Source: Prevotella sp. UBA6447
GTDB lineage: Bacteria > Bacteroidota > Bacteroidia > Bacteroidales > Bacteroidaceae
Assembly: GCA_002437115.1 (NCBI GenBank)
Contig: DJOD01000021.1
Location: 1 to 32,245, forward strand
DNA length: 32,245 bases
Reading direction: 5' to 3'
Position numbers and translations under genes: made by a program. Positions 17,676 to 25,205 of the stretch are shown here, piece after piece. The notes below the pieces were generated by a model. It was not told where the DNA came from. It saw nothing but the letters and a program-made list of their open reading frames with translations, and made no database searches. How positions within the stretch are numbered: position 1 is the stretch's first letter; each line of letters opens with the position of its first letter.

Positions 17676-18845
17676 TTATATATAATTAAGCACCTGGACA
17701 ATCCTTGACAAGCCCTCTTCGAGTGTCGACCGCGGACATGCCAAATTAATGCGCAGATACCCTTCACCATCGTGCTGACCATAAAGGGTTCCGTCGGACA
17801 CAAACACCTTGCCTTCACGCAACAAGCGACGAGTGGCTTCGCCGCTGCTGATGCCAAGCGCGTGGATGTCTAACCATGCCAAATAGGTGGCTTCCAACCG
17901 ACAGACTTGGACACCTGGCAAATTGTCAGAAAGAAACGACTTGAGCCACAGGTAGTTACACCAAATATACTGGCACAATTTGTCCAGCCACTGTTCGCTC
18001 TCATTATAAGCAGCTTTCAGCGCCTCAATGCCGAAGGGATTAACATCGCAAACCTCATAAATGTTAATCACACGGTCGACTCGACGCCGAAGCTCTTCAT
18101 CACGACAGATGACATAAGCATTTTGCAGCCCAGCCGTGTTAAACGACTTGGAAGGTGAGCAAAGCGTAACGCTCATAAGCTCATTTTCATCACTGGCGTT
18201 CGCGAAAGGCAAGAAAGAATTCCCAGGCATCATCAAGTCACAATGAATCTCATCGCTGACAACCCTGACATGATGCTTGGAACAGATAGCGCCCATGCGC
18301 TGGAGCTCCTCACGTGTCCACACCCTTCCTACGGGGTTATGGGGATTGCAAAGCAGAAAAGCCGTAACTTTCTCATCCCGACACTTGGCTTCAAAATCGT
18401 CCCAGTTGACAGCATAACTATCTCCCACTCTTAACAAGGAGCATTGCTCAATAACACAACCCTGGTTGCGAATAGAAGAGAAGAAACAATTGTAGACCGG
18501 GGTCATGACCAGCACATTCTCGCCCGGCAAGGTTAACGCCTTGATGGCGCAACTGGCAGCCGGCACTACACCCGTGGTATAAAGAATCCAGTCACGCTGC
18601 ACTTTCCAATGATGGCGGCGTTTCTGCCAAGAAATAATGGTATCATAATAGGCGTCATCCACCATGGCATAGCCAAAGACTTCATGGTCAACGCGTCGTT
18701 TCAGCGCTTCCCGGATGGGAGGCGCAACTGCAAAATCCATGTCGGCCACCCAAAGGGGAATGACATCATTATCCGCGAAACGATCCCACTTAACCGACCC
18801 ACTATGACGACGGTCAACGGGCGTTGAAAAATCAAAATCTTTCAT
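17676..18845 (-). CDS. malY: MalY/PatB-family PLP-dependent C-S lyase (aminotransferase fold)
   Basis: A 389-residue fold-type I PLP enzyme of the MalY/PatB (cystathionine beta-lyase) group, which cleaves cystathionine or cysteine-type substrates to a thiol or H2S, pyruvate and ammonia in the cytoplasm. Visible motifs: the N-terminal family signature SVKWDRF and IPLWVADMDFAVAPPI; NPHNPVGRVW; SDEIHCDL, with the Asp that contacts the pyridine nitrogen; the PLP lysine K233 in SPSKSFNTAGLQ; and C-terminal YLRINLACPR, with the carboxylate-binding Arg. Length is normal for the family. Its ATG overlaps the stop of the DUF3737 gene by 4 bp (ATGA), so the two are translationally coupled. The precise substrate cannot be told; some members are annotated as aminotransferases. 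Confidence 0.92.
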   Translation of the reverse strand: MKDFDFSTPVDRRHSGSVKWDRFADNDVIPLWVADMDFAVAPPIREALKRRVDHEVFGYAMVDDAYYDTIISWQKRRHHWKVQRDWILYTTGVVPAASCAIKALTLPGENVLVMTPVYNCFFSSIRNQGCVIEQCSLLRVGDSYAVNWDDFEAKCRDEKVTAFLLCNPHNPVGRVWTREELQRMGAICSKHHVRVVSDEIHCDLMMPGNSFLPFANASDENELMSVTLCSPSKSFNTAGLQNAYVICRDEELRRRVDRVINIYEVCDVNPFGIEALKAAYNESEQWLDKLCQYIWCNYLWLKSFLSDNLPGVQVCRLEATYLAWLDIHALGISSGEATRRLLREGKVFVSDGTLYGQHDGEGYLRINLACPRSTLEEGLSRIVQVLNYI

Positions 18846-19687
18846 CGTTTTTCTTCAATCACACAATCATGCCCCTTTGCAAACTCATCGTAGGTCACCT
18901 TGCCAACCTTGTCGGCGACGATACGCCCGCTAATCGGGTTTTTCACTTCAGTGATGGCTCCAGAGATGACAGCATCCACGCTTCTTGAATCTTCAAAGGC
19001 ACGGTCGCAAGCCTCATCAAACGTACAATCCATCAACGTCACGCCATCCATATAGCATAGCGGTTGTTCACCTGCTATGTGGCAACGCACCAACTTGATG
19101 TTCCTGGAGTGCCAAGCCAAATACTCACCGTCGAGCACCGAGTCGTACACCGTCACATGGTTGCACTCCCAGAAGGAGTCTTTCGTCGTGATCTTCGCGT
19201 TGTGTACCTCCACGTTCTCACAATACTGGAACACATATTTGGCATCGGAGACAAGGCCATCAACGTAAATATTTTTAGAAAACAAAAACGGATAAGTGCC
19301 ACCGCGTAAGGTAACGTTTTTCAGCTTCAATCCGTCCACACGCCAAAAGGTCTCGTCGGCATCATTGATGGTGACGTTTTCCAGCTCCAGGTTTTTCATC
19401 TCGCGGAAAAACTTGGGGCCGTCTATCACGCAGTTGCGCATCACCATGTCGTTGCTGTACCAAATGGCAGAACGGCTTCCTGGGGCAAAATAGCAACTGG
19501 TAATCAAGCTACGGTCAACATGCCACCAGGGATACTTGCCATAAAACTTGGAGTCGTGACACTCCACATCGTGACAACACTTAATGCCCGACTCACCGTC
19601 GGTAATCGTTATATTCTCTAGCACCACATCGTGGGCACCAAAGAGAGGGCGCTCGCCACCAAAAGTCAAATCGTGAATGGATTCCAT
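18842..19687 (-). CDS. DUF3737-type right-handed beta-helix protein
   Basis: A 281-residue protein without signal peptide or membrane segment, so probably cytoplasmic. It is built of short repeats with the feel of a right-handed parallel beta-helix: VLENITITDGESGIKCC, MKNLELENVTINDADETFW, LKLKNVTLRGGTYPF, NVEVHNAKITTKDSFW, IKLVRCHIAGEQPLCY. The opening LTFGGERPLFGAHDV and the many Trp and Cys residues match the DUF3737 family as I remember it; no biochemical function is established. I start at the ATG at 19687; an upstream extension of the frame runs through the promoter region and is not credible. Its TGA overlaps the malY ATG, which suggests a joint role in sulfur amino-acid metabolism, but that is inference. 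Confidence 0.85.
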   Translation of the reverse strand: MESIHDLTFGGERPLFGAHDVVLENITITDGESGIKCCHDVECHDSKFYGKYPWWHVDRSLITSCYFAPGSRSAIWYSNDMVMRNCVIDGPKFFREMKNLELENVTINDADETFWRVDGLKLKNVTLRGGTYPFLFSKNIYVDGLVSDAKYVFQYCENVEVHNAKITTKDSFWECNHVTVYDSVLDGEYLAWHSRNIKLVRCHIAGEQPLCYMDGVTLMDCTFDEACDRAFEDSRSVDAVISGAITEVKNPISGRIVADKVGKVTYDEFAKGHDCVIEEKR

Positions 19688-19694
19688 GGATTGA

Positions 19695-19710
19695 TAATCG
19701 TTTAATCGTT
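19695..19710 (-). repeat. Tandem 8-bp repeat just upstream of the DUF3737 start
   Basis: On the minus strand AACGATTA occurs twice in direct succession, ending 8 bp before the start codon. It lies in the 5' leader of the DUF3737-malY transcript. Chance or a protein-binding site are both possible. Confidence 0.5.
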
Positions 19711-19731
19711 AATAATATAAAGAAAAAGGTA

Positions 19732-19763
19732 CAAAGATTATGCCAAAGAGCTGTAGACACAAA
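19732..19763 (-). promoter_or_regulatory. Putative promoter of the DUF3737-malY operon
   Basis: On the minus strand TTTG (19763-19760) is followed after 19 nt by TAATCTTTG (19740-19732), close to the Bacteroidetes consensus but with one extra base between TA and TTTG. It lies about 45 bp upstream of the DUF3737 ATG. Confidence 0.5.
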
Positions 19764-19873
19764 GCAATATGAGCAATGCAGAGAAAAGGCTAAAATAAGT
19801 TCTAAATCCACCATATCTTGGGATGACGAGGCAGGCACAAATCCAGTGCAAACATTTCTGACAAACGCAACTG

Positions 19874-19888
19874 AAAAACAGACGTTTT
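19874..19888. repeat. Dispersed 15-bp motif, copy 1
   Basis: AAAAACAGACGTTTT, identical to 32043-32057. The arms AAAAC and GTTTT can pair around the tetraloop AGAC; here the stem extends to 6 bp. On the minus strand both copies have a GCAA-type sequence before the hairpin and a GCGTT after it, with small indels between. It lies 187 bp upstream of the DUF3737 start. Confidence 0.6.
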
Positions 19889-20021
19889 TTGCCACCACAA
19901 TATTTTCGGTCGCAAACACGCGATTTTTGGAGGAGTTTAAGCAAATAACTGACATACAGGATGTTAAACTAAATTACACCCCGGGAAAGCTGCTTCGAGA
20001 ACCTAACGTTTTGAAAAAAGA

Positions 20022-20109
20022 TATCAAATCGAGGGTAGATTGGTATGCTAATGAGGCTCGAAAGCTATGCTAACGAGGTTCAACAGGTATCAAATCGCCC
20101 CTCAACAAG
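20022..20109 (+). repeat. Four 22-bp tandem units
   Basis: Units start at 20022, 20044, 20066 and 20088, each opening with TAT. Units 1 and 4 share TATCAAATCG exactly; units 2 and 3 share TATGCTAA-GAGG-TC, with 14 of the first 16 bases identical. The period is exactly 22 bp throughout. A fifth, more decayed unit may precede them (19999-20021, with CCTAACG). There are no unique spacers, so this is not a CRISPR array. Confidence 0.65.
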
Positions 20110-20325
20110 ACACCTTCTTGGAAAGAAAAACATACGAGTTAACTATTATTAAGGTTTTAAACATAATTTAATTGAACAAAATCTGTTATTTCAACTCCAG
20201 ATGGTCAGGTCTCGAAGTGCTGTAATTGTCAGAATTTTCAAGACAAAACTAACGATTGGCTATGATTGAATGTAAATCTGGACAAATTCTTGATGAGCCA
20301 CCCAAAATTTGTTTACACATTATAG

Positions 20326-20852
20326 TCCATCAGCGGTAACAAGCCTGTCACCCAACAAAAGCCCATAGCACCCTTGAAGAAAGAATTAAGCCGAGAAGAA
20401 CTTGACAACCTTTGGAAGGAAGTGTCGGTCATGTCGAGAGACGAGGGAGAAAAGAAGTATAAAAAATACTGCTTTGACTATAACGGCCTGCTGGTTGGCG
20501 AGTATCCAAGCGACCAAAACATCATCAGCGTGAAAGGGAGCGAGATGAAACTGGAAGGCAACTTCGGTCACCTTGGTCTTAAGCGGCAATGTACAAAAAG
20601 GCGCTTTCACAGGCAGTGCCCTCAACAAGGGTGTCTTCGAGTTCTTTGCGAGCCACACAGACGTGAAATCCCGATTGGTTAATTCTAAAAGACTTCAGAA
20701 CCATGCAGTGGTTCGTGGAAAAACTGCCTTACAACACATTTCGTCCCCTCTACACCGCCGATTTCCGCATTCTGACAGGCCGCTACTACCGCGTGACCGT
20801 CAACAAATGTGGTTGGCTCGTGGAAGACTACCTGGTCATCAACAAACAATGA
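20326..20852 (+). pseudogene. Frameshifted remnant of an unrecognised gene
   Basis: The only plus-strand coding signal in the window. Three abutting frames read as one protein: frame 1 from about 20326 (LKKELSREELDNLWKEV, then FDYNGLLVGEYPS and EMKLEGNFGHL) to about 20575; frame 2 (VLSGNVQKGAFTGSALNKGV, FEFFASHTDV) to about 20665; and frame 3 (NPDWLILKDFRTMQWFVEKL to GWLVEDYLVINKQ) ending in TGA at 20852. Each junction is explained by one extra base, near 20575 (G) and 20666 (A). The frame upstream is closed by TAG at 20323 and no good ATG is seen, so the 5' end may also be missing. The reconstructed product is about 175 residues, apparently soluble; I do not recognise the family. It keeps a terminator directly after its stop. 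Two sequencing errors are an alternative explanation. Confidence 0.7.
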
Positions 20853-20854
20853 AG

Positions 20855-20887
20855 GCGCAGCCACCCACATGAGGTGGCTACGCTTTT
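20855..20887 (+). terminator. Terminator after the pseudogene, possibly bidirectional
   Basis: AGCCACC/GGTGGCT with an outer GCG/CGC (20855-20883, 7-nt loop, one internal C/A mismatch) is followed by TTTT on the plus strand. On the minus strand the mismatch becomes a G.U pair and the same hairpin lies 25 bp after the FadL-like stop, so it may end both convergent transcripts. Confidence 0.7.
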
Positions 20888-20908
20888 GTCATAATGGCTG
20901 CTGTTGCC

Positions 20909-22588
20909 TTAGAAATCGATGTTCAAGCCCAATCCAAACACATGGTTGGTGCGTGTAAACGTGTTCTTGCCATAGAGCATACTCTTGCCATCCGCGGTGA
21001 CAGGCGCGGTAAGCATGTTCTTCACTTCATTGGCAGCCGCGTTGGCGGTAGCCTCGTCTTGTCCGAGCTTGACGGCCACGCCACTCACAATCTTGCCCGT
21101 GAGGTTGGCCAGGTCATTGTAGTTGTTAGACTCGGAAGAGAAGTCGCTATAGTTGGTCTGGAAGTAAGCCAGGTTGAGCGTCATCTTCTTGTTGAGATGC
21201 ACACCGACCCCAAAGCCGAAGCTGTAGCTGTTGACCACAAAGCTGACATCCTCCATGTAGTCGCCCGTCATCTTGTAATTGGTCTTCTGCACGCCGGCAC
21301 TGACCTCCACGACCTTCGACAGGTCGTACTCGGCACCAAAAAGATACTCGTTGGTGTCGCCACCGAGCTTCTTCTCATGATGCTTGTACTGGTGGGCATC
21401 CTTGTCGAAATAGTGGTGCCAACCCGCATTGAGACGCAGTTGGGGTATGACACTCCAACGGGCACCCAAGGTGAGCAAGGCAGGCGAATCCTCCGGCACA
21501 TTTTCACCATCAGCCCAACGGTCGAGAATCTCCAGGTTGCGGGCACTCTCACTGTTGGCAGACTTGTTCTTCAGGCGCATCCGCGTCTCAAACTCATACT
21601 TAGCGGCAAAGTTAAAGTTGCCAACCTTGTAGTCGACACCCAAGATGGGAGCTACACCCCACCCCGTCTGGTCGCAATTGAGCGTCACGTCCTCCGTGGC
21701 CTCACCCAAGGCACCCAGCATGGCCGCCTTCACGCCATACTCCTTCGCCTTGGCCTGGGCGGCCTGGGCGGCTGCCATGTCGCCATGGGCAGCAGCATAC
21801 TTGGCAGCTTCCGTGTACTGACCCACGGCCTCATAGGCCTTGGCCGACTGAACAAGGAAGGTCTCAGAAGCGTTCAAGTAATCGGTGCTGCCCGCAAAAC
21901 GGGCGCGGATATTGCTCACGTAGCCATAATAGTTGCTGTTGCCATAGAGCAGGCGAAGACCACCATAGGCCGACCAATGCTCATTGAACTTGTAAGCGGC
22001 ACCCAGCGTGAAGCCGAAATAATACTGGCGACCACGCATATAGGTGTCCATGTCGTAAGAATCGACGGTGGGCAGACCCAGCGAGCCAAGTCCCATCTTG
22101 TTGGTCACAGCATCAAGGTTCTGCGAGAGCAAGGGAAGCAGAGCCACGGTTCCCTCAAAGGAAGGAAGACCCTGCTTGAAGTGGCACTTTCCGCCACCAC
22201 CCGTCACACCAAAGCCAAACTGGAAGCTCCAGTTCTTCTTGTTGTAAGCAGCCTGTATGGAAGGAAGCACGGGAGCCTTGGCCTCACCCTTAAACGTCTT
22301 GGTGGAAGAGCCATTGTTGTTGGCACCATAGGCAAACGGGGCGAAGACACCCGTCACCGTGCGGGTCTGGCTGGCATTCTGCAAGTTGAGAGAGAGATGG
22401 AAACCGTCACTGAGAAAAGCAACACCCGCCGGGTTCGAATAAACACCATCGATGGCGATGGCCGCATCGCGGGCGGGATTGCGAAGAAACTGAATGCTTT
22501 GGTTTGTGTTGGTAAGTATGCCACCAGCAAATGCATCCTGAATGGCAAACATTGCCATCGCGGCAATTGCCAATTTTAACTTATTCAT
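20909..22588 (-). CDS. OmpP1/FadL-family outer-membrane transport protein
   Basis: A 559-residue outer-membrane barrel of the FadL/OmpP1/TodX type, a family that passes hydrophobic compounds across the outer membrane. I start at ATG 22588 (MNKLKLAIAAMAMF), which gives a clean signal peptide ending DAFA; the longer frame from 22615 would begin on the promoter box. The mature N-terminus carries the family's SNPAGVAFL motif after NPARDAAIAIDGVY, and the chain ends in alternating beta strands with a terminal Phe (GLNIDF). Residues about 245-300 hold an Ala-rich helical insertion (KYAAAHGDMAAAQAAQAKAK), and another Ala-rich loop lies near the C-terminus; these account for its being longer than typical FadL proteins (about 420-450 aa). 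It is monocistronic, with its own promoter. PorV of the T9SS is also FadL-like but shorter, so I do not call it PorV. Confidence 0.88.
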   Translation of the reverse strand: MNKLKLAIAAMAMFAIQDAFAGGILTNTNQSIQFLRNPARDAAIAIDGVYSNPAGVAFLSDGFHLSLNLQNASQTRTVTGVFAPFAYGANNNGSSTKTFKGEAKAPVLPSIQAAYNKKNWSFQFGFGVTGGGGKCHFKQGLPSFEGTVALLPLLSQNLDAVTNKMGLGSLGLPTVDSYDMDTYMRGRQYYFGFTLGAAYKFNEHWSAYGGLRLLYGNSNYYGYVSNIRARFAGSTDYLNASETFLVQSAKAYEAVGQYTEAAKYAAAHGDMAAAQAAQAKAKEYGVKAAMLGALGEATEDVTLNCDQTGWGVAPILGVDYKVGNFNFAAKYEFETRMRLKNKSANSESARNLEILDRWADGENVPEDSPALLTLGARWSVIPQLRLNAGWHHYFDKDAHQYKHHEKKLGGDTNEYLFGAEYDLSKVVEVSAGVQKTNYKMTGDYMEDVSFVVNSYSFGFGVGVHLNKKMTLNLAYFQTNYSDFSSESNNYNDLANLTGKIVSGVAVKLGQDEATANAAANEVKNMLTAPVTADGKSMLYGKNTFTRTNHVFGLGLNIDF

Positions 22589-22612
22589 CTTAATAACCTT
22601 GAAAATTTTGCG

Positions 22613-22620
22613 CAAAGTTA
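22613..22620 (-). promoter_or_regulatory. -7 box of the FadL-like gene
   Basis: TAACTTTG on the minus strand, an exact TAnnTTTG match 24 bp upstream of the ATG at 22588. No good TTTG is seen at the -33 position, so the promoter is only partly supported. Confidence 0.5.
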
Positions 22621-22688
22621 TCCCAAACGTGCAACACGAAGCACTTTAATGAGCAAGAATTAAGATGTATTAACAATAATGGTTAATA

Positions 22689-22720
22689 TTTCTGCACAAA
22701 CAAAAGAATTTGTGCAGAAA
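22689..22720. other. Perfect 12-bp inverted repeat between priA and the FadL-like gene
   Basis: TTTCTGCACAAA (22689-22700) and TTTGTGCAGAAA (22709-22720) form a perfect 12-bp stem around an 8-nt loop. It lies 58 bp after the priA stop and about 70 bp upstream of the FadL -7 box. It may be a priA terminator, although the T tract is short, or a binding site for a dimeric regulator. Confidence 0.6.
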
Positions 22721-22777
22721 AAGAAGAACCAAAACACAAGACGAACGAAAGGAAAAGCACTTGCTGCCATCATGCCG

Positions 22778-25030
22778 TCAAAGGGGATCCACGTCGAAGA
22801 AAACCTGCAACGAGGCATAGCTCTTGAGCGAAAGCATCTGCTGGCGTGTTTGTAGCATAAACAGACGGGCCTTGCGCAAGTCGGTCCACAATTCGAGCTT
22901 GATAACCAGCTTGCGGATATGCATTTGCTTGACGCGCGCCACAGATGGCTTGTCGGGACCCAGCACGCGCTCGGCCAGCTTGCGGCGCAAAAGAGCCCCC
23001 ATCTCCAAGGCAGCCGCCTCGACAACCGGTTCTTTCTTGTGGCGCAAGAAAACATAAACAAGGTGGGAAAAGGGTGGATAATGGAACAGCTCGCGTTCCG
23101 CGAATAAGTCGTGATAGAACGCGTCGCAATCGTTGGACACGACCTGCTGAACAACAGGCAATTGCGGACTACGCGTCTGCAAAATGACCAGGCCGCGGTT
23201 GTCCCTGCGGCCCGCACGACCACTGACCTGGCTCATCATCGTGAAGGCATGCTCGTAGGCGCGGAAGTCGGGATAATTGAGCATCGAATCGGCATCGAGG
23301 ATACCCACCAAGCTCACCATTCCGAAGTCGAGCCCCTTGGAAACCATCTGCGTACCGATAAGCACATCGGTCTTGCCCATGGAAAAATCGGTGATGAGAC
23401 GCTCATACGCATTGCGTGTGCGTGTCGTGTCGAGATCCATACGAGCCACACGCGCCTCAGGAAAGATATCGCGTATCTGGTCTTCGATGTTTTCGGTGCC
23501 ATAACCACGATTGCTGATGTGCGGGTTGCCACAATTGGGACAAGCAGACGGGACGGCATAGGTGGCACCGCAATAGTGGCACGTCAGGAGGTTGAGCCGC
23601 TTGTGATAGGTGAGCGACACATCGCAGTTCTTGCACTTGGGAACCCACCCGCACACACGGCACTCCAACATGGGGGCAAACCCACGGCGGTTTTGGAACA
23701 AGATGACTTGGCGACCCGCAGCCAACGCTTCGCGCATGGCAGCCAGGAGCGGGGGAGAGAAGGGGCCGCTCATCATGCGGCGATGGCGCAAGTCCTTCAC
23801 ATCGACAACACGTATCTCGGGAAGCTGCACGTCGCGAAATCGTGTGGTGAGCTGCACCAGTCCATACTTGCCCGACAGAGCATTGTGGTAACTCTCGGCG
23901 GATGGCGTGGCCGTCCCCAGCAGGGTCTTGGCACCCATCATTTGCGCCAGCACAATGGCTGCAGAGCGCGCATGGTAACGTGGAGCCGGGTCTTGCTGTT
24001 TGTAGGATGTCTCATGTTCCTCATCAACGATGACCAATCCCAAACGTTGGAAAGGCAGGAAAAGCGCGCTACGCGCTCCCAGGATAATGTCGTAAGGGTT
24101 GGCGGAGAGTTGCTTGCGCCATATCTCAACCCGCTCCGCGTCGCTGTAGCGCGAATGGTAAATGCCAAGGCGGTTGCCAAAGATACGCTGCAAGCGCTGC
24201 ATAATCTGCACGGTAAGGGCAATCTCGGGCAGAAGATAAAGCACTTGTTGCCCTTCGGAGAGTGTCTTCAGGATGAGATGAATGTAGACCTCCGTCTTTC
24301 CGCTCGACGTAACACCATGCAACAGCACTACAGGATGGTGCATCCACTGCATCAAAATCTGGTTGTAAGCGTCGGTCTGAGCACCACTAAGCTGGGCAGC
24401 GCGGTCAAGGTTGGGCTGCAACGAGGTGTTGATCCGTCCCACCTCATGGTCGAACGTTGTGAAGATGCCACGCTTGACGAGGCTCGCAAAATGGGGTGCA
24501 GTGGCATGGGCAGCATTGAGCAAGGCTTCGCGGGTTACCAAAGGAGTTTCTGTGGAGTTTTCGATTTGCAAGAAAGACTGGAAGAGCTTCAGTTGGCACG
24601 GGGAACGGCGGAGCATCTCCAAAGCCACCTTTCGCCCATCAATAGTGGCATAAGGCGGTGCCAAGGAAACGCAAATTTCCATCTTAGGGCGATACTGGGA
24701 ATCGGCCTTCAACCCCGCTGGGAGAGCAGCCACATAGACATCGCCCAACGTGGCCATATAATACTCGGCTATCCATTGCCACAAGCGGAGCTGAGAGGGA
24801 AGCACAACGGGGGCATCATCCATGAGAGCCAGCACCGGCTTCAACTTATCGGGAGGCAGGTCGGGAGCCTCGTCATGAAGGCGAACCACAATGCCAGCAT
24901 AAGTCTTGTTGACCCCGAAGGGCACCAAGACACGCATACCCACAGCGCAACGATTGGCCTTATTGGCATCAAGAGCGTAGGTAAAGGTGCCATCAAGGGG
25001 CACCGGGATGATAACATCTGCGTATTTCAT
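22778..25030 (-). CDS. priA: PriA, replication restart 3'-5' helicase (primosomal protein N')
   Basis: A 750-residue superfamily-2 helicase that recognises stalled forks and reloads the replisome. The start is set at ATG 25030 (MKYADVIIPVPLDGTFTY), the usual PriA beginning; a longer frame to 25072 would start inside the promoter box. The N-terminal DNA-binding domain (about 1-200) is followed by Walker A GVTSSGKTEVY (Lys 245), the DEEH motif IVDEEHETSYKQQDPAPRYH, and GTATPSAESY. The zinc-binding domain holds eight Cys in four pairs (CRVC, CKNC, CHYC, CPNC). Motifs IGTQMVSKGLDF and QVSGRAGRR follow. Length and all motifs are normal for the family. It has its own promoter just after the T9SS operon terminator and is probably constitutively expressed. 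Confidence 0.97.
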   Translation of the reverse strand: MKYADVIIPVPLDGTFTYALDANKANRCAVGMRVLVPFGVNKTYAGIVVRLHDEAPDLPPDKLKPVLALMDDAPVVLPSQLRLWQWIAEYYMATLGDVYVAALPAGLKADSQYRPKMEICVSLAPPYATIDGRKVALEMLRRSPCQLKLFQSFLQIENSTETPLVTREALLNAAHATAPHFASLVKRGIFTTFDHEVGRINTSLQPNLDRAAQLSGAQTDAYNQILMQWMHHPVVLLHGVTSSGKTEVYIHLILKTLSEGQQVLYLLPEIALTVQIMQRLQRIFGNRLGIYHSRYSDAERVEIWRKQLSANPYDIILGARSALFLPFQRLGLVIVDEEHETSYKQQDPAPRYHARSAAIVLAQMMGAKTLLGTATPSAESYHNALSGKYGLVQLTTRFRDVQLPEIRVVDVKDLRHRRMMSGPFSPPLLAAMREALAAGRQVILFQNRRGFAPMLECRVCGWVPKCKNCDVSLTYHKRLNLLTCHYCGATYAVPSACPNCGNPHISNRGYGTENIEDQIRDIFPEARVARMDLDTTRTRNAYERLITDFSMGKTDVLIGTQMVSKGLDFGMVSLVGILDADSMLNYPDFRAYEHAFTMMSQVSGRAGRRDNRGLVILQTRSPQLPVVQQVVSNDCDAFYHDLFAERELFHYPPFSHLVYVFLRHKKEPVVEAAALEMGALLRRKLAERVLGPDKPSVARVKQMHIRKLVIKLELWTDLRKARLFMLQTRQQMLSLKSYASLQVFFDVDPL

Positions 25031-25069
25031 GAGGAGGATAATGGAATTGGCTTGCAGACCTTGGACACG

Positions 25070-25101
25070 CAAAGGTAATGGAAAAGTGGCGCACCAGCAA
25101 A
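25070..25101 (-). promoter_or_regulatory. Consensus promoter of priA
   Basis: TTTG (25101-25098), 20-nt spacer, TACCTTTG (25077-25070) on the minus strand: a full match to the Bacteroidetes consensus. Transcription would begin near 25064, upstream of the ATG at 25030 but downstream of the alternative start at 25072, which decides the priA start. The -33 element overlaps the T tract of the preceding terminator. Confidence 0.8.
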
Positions 25102-25140
25102 AAAAACATCAAAAAACCTCCATCCAAAAATGGACGGAGG
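25099..25140 (-). terminator. Strong rho-independent terminator of the T9SS operon
   Basis: Arms CCTCCGTCCA and TGGATGGAGG form a 10-bp stem with one G.U pair and a TTTT loop (25140-25117), followed by TTTTTT GATG TTTTTTTT (25116-25099) on the minus strand. It lies 65 bp after the stop of the small beta-barrel gene. Confidence 0.93.
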
Positions 25141-25205
25141 TGATGATGCGGGCGCACTGCGTATGGTTAGCCGACACCCTTGAGGAACACAAGATGAACT
25201 TGTGT

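Larger units (their letters stand above)
19688..20325. other. Non-coding interval of about 640 bp
   Basis: No gene can be supported here. It holds the DUF3737 promoter and leader (19688-19763), a stretch with the 15-bp motif shared with the porP leader (19874-19888), a four-copy 22-bp tandem repeat (20022-20109), and AT-rich sequence up to the plus-strand pseudogene. The open frames that cross it have no credible starts or domain content. Confidence 0.7.

Noticed and set aside
19593..19955. 120-codon minus-strand frame crossing the DUF3737 start
   Set aside because: A different frame from DUF3737, running through its promoter; the translation is Cys/Phe-rich with no domain. It also contains the 15-bp repeat.
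19846..20073. 75-codon plus-strand frame
   Set aside because: Runs into the 22-bp tandem repeats, has no credible start context and no recognisable content.
20022..20109. CRISPR array
   Set aside because: Units abut with no unique spacers, only four copies, and no cas gene is present.
20894..22579. 561-codon plus-strand open frame
   Set aside because: Exactly antisense to the FadL-like gene, which has a signal peptide, family motif and terminal Phe.
20909..22588. PorV (T9SS outer-membrane protein)
   Set aside because: PorV is also FadL-like but about 390 residues; this protein is 559 residues, is separated from the T9SS operon by priA and has its own promoter.
22778..25072. priA start at 25072
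   Set aside because: This start falls inside a consensus -7 box (25070-25077), so the codon would not be transcribed; ATG 25030 gives the standard PriA N-terminus.
23111..25078. 655-codon plus-strand open frame
   Set aside because: Lies fully antisense to priA, whose motifs are unmistakable; its translation has no domain or signal and mirrors priA codon bias.
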